The notes beneath the pieces were generated by a model that did not search any database, was not told the origin of the DNA, and was given only the letters and a program-made list of their open reading frames with translations. A stretch of 64,000 nucleotides of DNA from Antennarius striatus. Taxonomy: Eukaryota > Chordata > Actinopteri > Lophiiformes > Antennariidae. Shown piece by piece: positions 45,801-53,600 of this stretch. The DNA lies in the NCBI RefSeq assembly GCF_040054535.1, contig NC_090777.1, forward strand, positions 6,977,501 to 7,041,500. The letters are read 5' to 3'. Every line of letters starts with the position of its first letter. Position 1 is the first letter of the stretch. Both the position numbers and the translations under genes were made by a program.

Positions 45801-48800
45801 CAACCCACAGTATTTATTCTGAATTCCCAAGGTTTAGTGGGTAATTAATGTCGGGAGCTACTGGAGATATTGTATAAATGTTTTTATGACCAGATTATCA
45901 TGCGATTATGGCACTCGTGAAAAATAAACAATATCAAACGTGACAGAGAAATTGATGGGGTTCGTTTCCCCTGTGGCTTGTTAGTAATTTATAACAATTA
46001 CCTCAGATTTCGGGAGGTTATCTCCTTGATTTGGTTTACTGTGTGTACGGAAAAGTTAATCGTGCTAAAGATGCTAACGCGCTAGCCCGTCAATGGGATT
46101 GTTAGCATTGAGCTAACCGCCATTTATTACTATTGGGCTGCGGAATTAATAACAACTCTAGTTTAACTTTTACAGCAAATTTATTTGAAAGTCGCGTCTT
46201 TTTGCTTTTCTGTTGACACAACCGTTCACGCGCAGGTAACCATGATATTTTTGGTGTTAATCGCCTCTAGAATTGCATTGTTTCTTATGGCTGCTTAGCT
46301 GTTTGGCCCCAGTGACGTATTACGCCCAACATGACCACTGAATGCTGAAGCTGCTGCGGCACAGATTTTAAGCTTTTTTGACCTAACGGATGCTACTCAT
46401 ATAAAATTTATTTTTTCCTCTATTTTTCATAATGATGAATAACATATGTCACTTAAAATTAACTTTACTGTCCCTTTAAGGAGTTTAAGGCATTGCGTGG
46501 ATGGTTGGAGAATTTCAAAAGGAGGACTGGAATTCACTCTGTTGTTCATGGTGAGGCAAGAGCGCATTAACCAAAGAGGGCAAAAACAATGAGGACAGCA
46601 GTTAAAAGGTAAATGACCATCATTTTTATTCTTTATTTTTTACATTATGCACAACTCTCATTTATTGTGTAATAATCTAATGTAACATGTATTTGTTACA
46701 TGTTTTGATGCATTTTTATGCTTTATAAAACATTTATGTCTGAATTTTGGGGGCTTGGAACAGATTATCGAATTTGCATGGAAAACGCGTTTCTACTTAC
46801 GAAATTGTCTACTTTCAAAATTTCTTCCAGAACCAATTAATTTCGTAAGTAGAGGTACCACTGTAATTTGTACTTATCTGATTCACATAATACAGACCAT
46901 CACAGATGTACTTTTTTTTTAAACTGGATTACAACATTCCTGTACAAAATAAAACAAAACCAAGAATGCAGTCAAAATATCAAAAAATTATGCTTTTCCA
47001 TCGATCATCTTTTCATTCACTTGTCCATATCTTTCAGTGATCTATGTGAAAAATGTCAGATGAAAATTAAAGAAAACATAGCCACAGTCCAAATCCAACC
47101 AGAGTGCCACCAAGGCCTTGTTCAGACTAGTCGCCTACAACTGATTTTTAGCCCATCAAGATTGATGTTGCATGTCTCGCGTATAGTCTGAATAGTCCCA
47201 ATTGGATTTTTCTGGAATGGATTGAAGGTAGTTTTGTGTCGGATAGGGACCGAGGTGTCTGCAGTCTGAACAGCTCCAAACACTCCGAATTGTTCGGCGG
47301 ACCACAAGGTCATATTTGGGATGCGAGAGCAAGGTGCCAGACAGAAGAGCATCACACATTAAGGAGCGGTAAAACACAATGTCTGGTGTGTGTGTTTTCT
47401 CCACCTCTACCAGACAGTGATATTGCTAATACGCTAAAGTAACAAAACTTCACGTTCGTCATCGTTGTTGCCGCCATCACGCCTATATGACCTCAAACAT
47501 TACCCGCACTGAATTACAACTCCACCCTGATGTCGTTGCTCGGTCAATAATGTGGCCTAGTCTGAGCGGAGCAAGATCGCATTTGGACACTTCTTAAAAA
47601 CAGTGTGAACAGTCTGCCCTAAAAATCAGAAGAAGAACAAATATACTTTATTGATCCCCGTAGGGTAATTACTATGTTTTCACTAATGGTTAGTAATCAC
47701 GCTTATATATGTTATTTTGTACAGGTCCCTGAAACAACCAATCATACACACGGAGCTTATAGGCATGCAGTAAATACAGGGAGGCTGAGTGACGGGCAAC
47801 CCCATCTTTGGAGCTCCCCAAATGAGCAGCTTGTAGAGGGGACAGTGCCTTGCTCAAGGGCACCTCGGCAGTGCTCAGGAGGTGAGCTGGCACCTCCCAC
47901 TGTCAGCTCACACTCCAAGAGTGAAGGAAATCTGATATGTCTGCAGACTGAACAGCGCTGAAGCTACACTGAGCTACATGATGCTACGGCGAATGTCACA
48001 GCAGTGGATCTGTTAAACAATAATGACAAGGTGATGGAAAATTAAAAGTGGCTCCTTAGTTGCATAACCAATACTAAGAAAAAAAATTTCATTGATCATC
48101 ATGTTGGAGTAGCAGCACCCATTATAAAGGCAATGTAAAAATTTTAATGAGGATGAACAACAAAGAGAAATACATAGACCAAACAGTTGTCTTTTTTTTT
48201 TTTTTTTTACACGATGAATTGGTTCTGGGTTTCACCTCTTGCATATTCTTTCCCATTCGTCACCTCCTTCAGCTGTCATTACTTTGGTGTTAACTAGTAG
48301 TTAGTTGCGGTTGCTTCAAAATGCAGTAAAATGATGTTCCAATTTGCTAGTCTGATGTAGTGTAAAATGTTGTGAAATTATTACACTCTTCTATAATAAC
48401 TTAGGTTTACAAATCTATTGCTGCACACCATTCTTTAAATAAAAATTAAAAACAGAAAAGTAATAAAAATTTCCTTTTTTTGGTGATTTTCGAAACATAT
48501 CATTGTTTAATGAATTACCACACAACTTAGTAACAAGCAAAAGGTTTGATTCAATTTGATTTGAAATTATTTTAGCTAAAAATAATCCTTTGTGGTATAC
48601 CACTTGAAACTTTGGTTTGGTGAATTGCCAAATGATAAATGAGGATAGTGTTATTTAATTTAATTTCACAAAAGACAGTCCACTGTATCATTTGCTAAAG
48701 GAAATAACAAAAGAAGCACTGAAGCATATTTCCTTATCATTTATATGGTTACAAGTGAATTCACTAAGGTTGAGATATTCCTAAATAAAATGAACTATCT

Positions 48801-49178
48801 AATGACAACCTAAACGTCGAGTGCGATAATTTGTCTTGTATCCTTGATATAGTAATTTTACAAAATGAAAAATGTGTGAGTCATGCAGGGCATACCAATG
48901 ACTCCATCTTCCTTTGACAACGAATCTGCTTTGTTGGCCTCAGCTTCTGCCTTCTCTGTGGCTACTGAGAAAATGTCTTCCCTGAACAATCATAAGAAAA
49001 AAATAGAGTTTTTACTTCAAATTCAACCTAAACAAGAGGAAAATCCCAACGCAAAATATTAATATTATCCCTACCGAGCAGTCAGCTCTGCAGTAACCAG
49101 CACTTTATCCTCCTTGGTCCCAGATTGGAGGTCTTCGGCAGCGGGCTCAGGTATGGTAACAATCACAACCTCACTCAT
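27827..49178 (-). CDS. gmeb2: Glucocorticoid modulatory element-binding protein 2, nine coding exons
   Basis: Exons in transcript order: 49178-49075, 48981-48896, 44705-44581, 44496-44393, 36174-36020, 33187-33119, 33028-32891, 28703-28581, 28431-27827. All phases agree and give 502 residues (human about 530). The N-terminus is acidic. A SAND DNA-binding domain follows at about 79-165 ([49 protein letters not shown]), with the KDWK motif intact. Residues 215-330 form a coiled-coil region ([36 protein letters not shown]), then [10 protein letters not shown] and KRPRL, and a Ser/Thr/Ala/Gln-rich tail. The tail fits GMEB2 better than GMEB1. The protein is a nuclear DNA-binding factor that modulates glucocorticoid-responsive transcription. 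The exon at 33028-32891 must use donor G|GTCGGT, since the nearby GTAAGG would break the frame. The end of the 36174 exon could be 36020 (GTAAGT donor) or three bases earlier. Introns are loaded with transposons. Confidence 0.92.
28768..29539. mobile_element. Non-autonomous TIR element in gmeb2 intron
   Basis: The left end TACCATATTGGTCCAAATAT and the complement of the right end (TACCGTATTGGCCCGATATA) are inverted repeats. Both sides carry TAAGACRACCCCC words. AT-rich middle, no coding frame; superfamily unassigned. Confidence 0.65.
29776..32520 (-). mobile_element. RTE-type LINE, almost full length, decayed, in gmeb2 intron
   Basis: In element sense: AP endonuclease start [16 protein letters not shown] and [14 protein letters not shown] (32460-32242), then [15 protein letters not shown] and [11 protein letters not shown] (about 31990-31870), linker (31815-31285), RT with [20 protein letters not shown] and [20 protein letters not shown] (31206-30715), [20 protein letters not shown] and [19 protein letters not shown] (30661-30329), and the C-terminus near 29914-30126. 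Several frameshifts and stops break the ORF. The 3' end AGGGGTCGCCACAGCGAATC recurs as a short truncated copy at 50210. It is oriented with gmeb2. The sequence is RTE-like but distinct from Rex3. Confidence 0.85.
32530..32637 (+). mobile_element. TIR element family 2, end fragment
   Basis: AAACGTTTAAATTACC, GGAACACATTAAC and the terminus AAGGGATTACTGTA match the right part and inverted end of the longer copy at 61823-62163. Confidence 0.6.
33294..33700 (+). mobile_element. hAT-type element, one end only
   Basis: It starts CAGTGGTCCCGGACCGC followed by GGACCGGTACCGGTC, a terminus typical of hAT-Charlie relatives in vertebrates. The following AT-rich sequence has only a short frame. The other end was not located. 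It lies in the intron upstream of the gmeb2 exon at 33119-33187. Confidence 0.55.
34197..35838 (-). mobile_element. Tc1-like transposon with ~200-bp inverted repeats
   Basis: The ends are long inverted repeats (GGAAAGTATTCAGACCCC, with internal GTCATAAGTATTCAGACCCT near 34400 and its inverse near 35630), the IR/DR arrangement of fish Tc1 elements. The right end is ...CCCACTG followed by TA. The left end is slightly rearranged. It lies in a gmeb2 intron. Confidence 0.88.
34421..35462 (-). pseudogene. Tc1 transposase, one frameshift
   Basis: About 340 residues are expected and seen in two frames. The first frame (35462-34815) holds the paired-like helix-turn-helix ([20 protein letters not shown], then VPKSTV), the GRP-like RPGRPAK motif and the first catalytic Asp in [13 protein letters not shown]. 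The second (34867-34421) holds [11 protein letters not shown] and [11 protein letters not shown], the second Asp and the Glu of the DD34E triad. The frame breaks in the A-run at about 34886-34890 (minus strand), where one extra A relative to the family consensus would explain the shift. No other defect is apparent. Confidence 0.88.
36190..36320 (-). repeat. LINE 3'-tail-like repeat
   Basis: AATCAGAATCAGAAAATACTTTATTGCC and the following AAGGAACTTGAC-like words match a common fish LINE 3' end in minus orientation. No coding sequence. Confidence 0.45.
36530..36640 (-). mobile_element. TIR element family 2, fragment
   Basis: AGTTAATGCGTTCCAGGAACC and AATTTAAACATTTATGAACC are the reverse orientation of words in the copy at 61823-62163. 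Confidence 0.5.
36887..40516 (+). mobile_element. Rex3 (RTE) LINE, copy 2, near full length with a solo LTR inside
   Basis: The 5' leader begins near GTAGCTCTCCTCCGAGAGC. Endonuclease sequence starts around 37335 ([20 protein letters not shown]) and continues in shifted frames to about 37770. Linker follows, then RT from about 38510 ([96 protein letters not shown]). The catalytic FADD is FADN here. A deletion after ERTRSQI is shared with copy 1. A 388-bp LTR interrupts the C-terminal coding part at 39975-40362. The tail GATGGATGGATG ends at 40516. It is antisense to gmeb2. Confidence 0.9.
39975..40362 (+). mobile_element. Solo LTR inserted in Rex3 copy 2
   Basis: The segment begins TGTGGAAG and ends CACCACA, is flanked by the 4-bp duplication GAGG (39971-39974 and 40363-40366), and is absent from the equivalent place in copy 1. 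TATAAAAG at 40208-40215 and AATAAA at 40277-40282 give LTR-like promoter and poly(A) signals on the plus strand. No internal region remains, so it arose by LTR-LTR recombination or is a very small element. Confidence 0.85.
40517..40979 (+). mobile_element. TIR element family 1, copy joined to Rex3 copy 2
   Basis: It starts at exactly the same base after the GATG tail as the copy at 24147. The first 280 bp or so match that copy closely, then it retains an internal section the first copy lost. It ends where a further Rex3 fragment begins at 40980. Confidence 0.75.
40980..41142 (+). mobile_element. Rex3 internal fragment
   Basis: [15 protein letters not shown] and the following words match the Rex3 C-terminal region, including the bases deleted from copies 1 and 2, so it comes from a different source copy. 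It is truncated on both sides. Confidence 0.75.
41750..42847 (-). pseudogene. hAT transposase remnant (ZBED/Charlie-like), with one terminus
   Basis: On the minus strand the terminus near 42847 reads CAGGTATCACCAAATGG with GGACCGCGGTCCAGATCTGG. Broken frames then give [40 protein letters not shown] and TTDGV, matching the middle of hAT transposases around the conserved TTDGAPAM region. Many stops; no activity expected. The C-terminal half is missing. Confidence 0.7.
43658..44107. mobile_element. TIR element family 3
   Basis: The ends AGGCCCCATCCACACAATGA and the complement of ATCGTGTGGACGGGGCCT form terminal inverted repeats. CGTTTTTAAA words and TCCACACG repeat inside. No coding frame of note. 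A partial copy lies at 53847-54040. Confidence 0.7.
45348..46475 (+). mobile_element. Kolobok-type element (TTAA target, THAP domain) nested in Tigger
   Basis: TTAA flanks both sides (45344-45347 and 46476-46479). Termini AGGGACAGTAAAG and their inverse continue as inverted repeats of roughly 290 bp with scattered differences. The TTAA duplication and a THAP-domain frame are the hallmarks of Kolobok transposons. Only the THAP exon remains, so the element is non-autonomous. Confidence 0.85.
45586..45822 (+). pseudogene. THAP-domain exon of the Kolobok element
   Basis: From ATG at 45586 the frame gives [35 protein letters not shown] and [11 protein letters not shown], the C2CH THAP zinc finger (C-X4-C ... 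C-X2-H) with the conserved Pro and Trp. It ends at TGA 45820-45822, but a splice donor AAG|GTAAGA at about 45783 suggests the original exon ended there. The first 50 or so coding bases lie inside the terminal inverted repeat. THAP domains bind DNA, here presumably the element's own ends. No catalytic domain remains. Confidence 0.8.
47110..47625 (-). mobile_element. TIR element family 1, most complete copy
   Basis: The left end AGGCCTTGTTCAGACTAGTC is inverted at the far side as GTGAACAGTCTGCCCT. It contains on the minus strand the same words as 24147 and 40517 (GTGTCCAAATG, CCACATTATTG, GAGGTCATATA, GGCAACAACG). Non-coding. Confidence 0.75.
47639..47930 (-). repeat. Fish interspersed repeat with LINE-tail features
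   Basis: ACTTTATTGATCCCCGTAGGG, GTGCCTTGCTCAAGGGCACC and GAGCTGGCACCTCCCA are words of a very common fish repeat in minus orientation. No coding sequence. Confidence 0.55.
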
Positions 49179-49556
49179 GTTAGAACACTGTTGATCTCTG
49201 AGAAAGCCATAGAAGACGATACAGATGGAGGTTCACAACAAATAATACAACAGCAGAGAAAGACTCGTTTTTGTTATGAAGCAGAGATTCTTTATCTCTC
49301 AGAACTCAGTTTAACTGTGCAGAAAATGTACATTAAATAACTGCAACGGTTTAATTGAACAAAGTGACGATCGAAATATTAACACCAGTTTAAATTTATA
49401 CTTTATTTTTGCAATTTGGTTTGGCCCCATTTTTCGATGTGATTTCCCACTCCGTAATGTAGATGGAGCTTAAGGCGCCTCAGGCTAGACGTGAAATATC
49501 GGATGAAGCTCATCTAACAGTTGAATTTAGAGCTGACGTTAAATGTTTTTACCTGG

Positions 49557-49640
49557 TTTTGTAGCAGAAAATGTAGCTGTACGATTTGAGCGCTAGCTCG
49601 ACATGGCTGTAACCACTGAACTACCTTAGTTTTATTTGAT
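49557..49640 (-). other. gmeb2: Probable non-coding first exon of gmeb2
   Basis: On the minus strand a good donor CCAG|GTAAAA occurs at about 49556, and an acceptor CTTTCTCAG lies about 20 bases upstream of the ATG at 49178. No TATA box is evident. The boundaries are inferred from splice signals only. Confidence 0.35.
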
Positions 49641-49983
49641 TTATCCAGGAAGGTAGACAAAAGTGCATAAAGCTCATGCATCCATCAATCTGCTCGGTGT
49701 TCACCCCCAAAAGGTTTTGAAGAATACTAAATAATAATACAAAATTTTCAGTATGTTGCTAATGTCCTGACTCGAGTTCTTCATGTATTTTTAAAAGCCG
49801 TGCAATTAAAAAAAACCTAGATAACTTAGCGCCACCTATAGGACTGGAGCATGGCGCTTGAAGAAGATTGAAATTCATCACTACCACTGTCAAACAACAA
49901 TGTTGAATTGCTGTGATACACAGTGGGAAAAAATTTAGGGCCATCTCTGTAGTATTGGCATAGGTTGGAATCTAAACTGTTGC

Positions 49984-50014
<31 letters not shown>

Positions 50015-50693
50015 CTCAATATTACTTGGGGGATAAATGTGGGGAAAAGACTGGACGCGATGATAGGAATGGAGGAACGTCCGATACAAAGGAACAAACA
50101 GCATTGGCTTTCTATCTGTTAAGCGCTTTGAAATATCTTCAGATGTGATTAAGCGATATATAAATAAAAATTGATTGATTGATTGATTGATTGATTCTTC
50201 TTCTTTTCCTTTCGGCTTTTCCCTTCAGGGGTCGCCACAGCGAATCAATTGCGTCTATCTAACCCTGTCTTCTGCATCTTCTTCCCTCACACCAACTAGA
50301 TTGCTTGATTGATTTTTCAGCAAGAACTTCCTGGGAATGTGTGGCCGTTATATTTAGAGAACTGGTGGTCAGCTGTTTTTAAATCCACTAGATGGCAGTA
50401 ATGCGACATTTACTGCCGCTAATCCTCTGAGAAGAAGATTGAAAAACGAAGGCCACTTTAGCTTTAATAAACACAAGACCAAAAATGCTGGACGTACAAA
50501 AATGAATTAATACGGTTTAATAGTATTCTTATTCTACTTTTGTGTCCTTTTTGTTTGTCCCGATAACATATTTTAAGCTTCCGTATTTTCTTTCCCTCCC
50601 GAGTCAGACAGCGTACCTATTTGTCGACTTTACTGTACTGTACAGCTACTTTATTTTTGATAGGAATTGACTGGTTGACATTGCGAATTTCAA
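49641..50693. other. gmeb2/Nudix intergenic interval with LINE tails
   Basis: This separates the divergent starts of gmeb2 and the Nudix gene. It contains a (TA)n run near 49984-50010, a LINE tail AAATAAAAATTGATTGATTG (50108-50196) and a short 3' piece of the RTE LINE of 29776 (about 50196-50300, AGGGGTCGCCACAGCGAATC). Any shared promoter should lie here. Confidence 0.6.
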
Positions 50694-53600
50694 ATGTCCG
50701 TATGCACTTGGTCATATAAAATACTCAAACTCCTTCGAAGGATGAATAACTTTTATTTACACGGTAGGTAACTTCTAGTTACAAGGTAGGCTAATCGTCA
50801 GTGTCACGTTGACGTTTGGAAATCATTATAAGTAAGATAACCACAGAAAATTGTTTTCACAGGTTCCTGTCGTGCCGACTTCGCGAGATTTGAGATAAGC
50901 AATGCTAAAGTAGGTTGGGTTCATCCCCGTGTTTCTTCATTGTTGACGCAGTATCCGGATGTATTCATTCGGACACAAGATGGCACAGTGACAGTGTGTG
51001 ACAATCTGGACTCGTACACAAGGAGATCTGAGGCCGTGGATGATGTCCTGCAGGCTTTAAGACAAGAGGGCTCTCTAATCTGTCTTGAAGGATGGCGAGA
51101 TGAGGTAAGACAAGGAGAAAGTGACAAGTGTTGGGGAGTAGCATACTAAATGTCTCCCCAACACATTTAACTTATTTGTAGTAGCTTGTTGGTAGTTGGC
51201 ATTATGATTAAAGTTCAGTTACTTTTTGTGTAAACCAACACTGAAATGGAAAGGAATGATTTTTTTAAAAAATATATTTTTAGTGTGCCATTAATTCTGT
51301 ACACAGTAAATAAATGTTTAAACCGCATGACTCCATTGTTTTGCTTTTCATGTCTTTGTTTCATGAAAGGAAACGAGAAAGACATGAAAAGATACAAATG
51401 AGGAAAGTCAACTCCAGGGTGGCAGGGTTTGCAGGGTTATTGATGAAACAATCAAGTGACCAACTATGTACATATATGTATATGTACATATACACATGTA
51501 TATGTTTATAAGGATCAAATTGATTCATTACACAGATAACAATAACACAGACTATGTGAATAAATGTTTTTCTCTCACAAAAAGTTAATTTAGGGACCCA
51601 CATAGAAACTACAAAATTAGGTTCTCAAAAACAGCACATGTCTAACAACTAGTTTCAATTTAGAATTCTTATCTTTTAGAAGTCCAATGTCATGCCAAAG
51701 TTTGGTGACCGTCCTTTGATGTGGATGGAAAGAGCTGCTACAAGTAAGTTTTTGGCACACAGTGGCAGCGCCATATTAAGTTCTTTAATTACCATTGAGT
51801 TTATTGTGATGCTACAGGTGTTTTTGGCGTGAAACAGTATGGAGTTCACATCAATGGTTACACTGTGAGTGGCAACGGGCATGTCTGCATGTGGCTTGCA
51901 CGACGATCTTACAATAAGCAGACATATGCAGGGCTACTGGACCATGTGGTGAGTACAAGCTGTTCAGCAAAATATAAAAATATACAGATTATGGCCCGTG
52001 TACTTGTGCTAAACTGAGTTATAAGTCTTGGGTTCATCACTAGTGGAGCCACACATATTCTTTGAAAAATTCTCAATACAGAAACATGTCCCCATAAATT
52101 AATCACTGAAAATGTAAGAGATGACTCAAACTGACAGAATCAAATGCTGAAGTCACAAAAATAATATGCTGAAAAAAAGATGCCTCCTGTAGAAATCAAC
52201 CACGTGAGCACATCCAGAAACAGTTTCTCCGTCAGTAGTTTTGAATAAAGCTGCTCAATCTCAACAGTCTGAATCGCACAATAATGACTAAAGCTGTGTC
52301 AAATGCCGTCAACAAGATGAAAGTTAAATGGGACAATGCTGTGTGGTATTATACTCAACAAAAATATAAACGCAACACTTTTGTTTTTGCTCCCATTTTT
52401 CATGAGATGGACTTAAAGATCTATAGTTAATTCCAGATACACAATATTACCATTTCTCTCTAACATATTTCACAAATCTGTCTAAATGTGTGATAGTGAG
52501 CACTTCTGCTTTGCTGAGATAATCCATCCCACCTCACAGGTGTGCCACATCAAGATGCTGATCTGACATCATGATTAGTGCACAGGTGTACCTTATACAA
52601 CTCCCAATAAAAGGCCACTCTGAAATGTGCAGTTTTGTCTCACAGCAAAATGCCACAGATGCCACAAGCATTGAGGGAGCATGCAATGGGCATGCTGACA
52701 GCAGGACTGTCAACCAGATCTGTTGCTCGTGCATTGACTGTTCATTTCTCCACCATAAGCCGTCTCCTAAGGTGTTTCAGAGAATATGGCAGTACATCCA
52801 ACCAGCCTCACAACCGCAGACCATGTGTAACCACACCAGCCCAGGACCTCCACATCCAGCAGGTTCACCTCCAAGATTGTCTGAGACCAGCCACTCAGAC
52901 AGCTGCTGAAACAATTGGTTTGCATAACCAAACAATTTCTGCACAAACTGTCAGAAACCGTCTCAGGGAAGCTCAATTGCATGCTTGTCGTCCTCATCGG
53001 GGTCTTAACCTGACTCCAGATCGTCGCCACAGACTTGAGTGGGCAAATGCTCACATTTGATGGCGTCTGCCACATTGGAGAGGTGTTCTCTTCACGGATG
53101 AATCTCAGTTTACATTGTTCAGGGCAGATGGCAGACGGCGTGTGTGGCGTTGTGTGGGTGAGCACTTTGCTGATGTCAATGTTGTGAATCGAGTGGCCCA
53201 TGGTGGTGGTGGGGGTATGGGCAGGTATCTGTTATGGACACAGGTGCATTTTATTGATGGCATTTTGAATGCTCAGAGATACCGTGATGAGATCCTGAGG
53301 CCCATTGTTGTGCCATACATCCATGAACATCACCTCATGTTTCAGCAAGATAATGCATGGCCCCATGTTGCAAGGATCTGTACATAATTCTTGGAAGCTG
53401 AAAATGTCCCAGTTCTTGCATGGCCAGCATACTCACCGGACATGTCACCCATTGAGCATGTTTGGGATGTGCTTGACCGCCGTATATGACAGCGTGTACC
53501 AGTTCCCGCTAATATCCAGCAACTTCACACAGCCATTGAAGAGGAGTGGACCAACATCCCACAGGCCACAATTGACAATCTGATAAACTCTATGCGAAGA

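Larger units (their letters stand above)
44821..46863 (+). mobile_element. Tigger-like (pogo) element split by a Kolobok insertion
   Basis: Perfect termini CAGTGGTACCTCTACTTACG (44821) and their inverse ending 46863 are flanked by TA. The plus strand encodes the start of a CENP-B-like transposase at 45165 ([38 protein letters not shown]), and after the inner element [20 protein letters not shown], part of the CENP-B second helix-turn-helix region. The DDE nuclease is absent, so this was already a deletion derivative. Confidence 0.88.
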
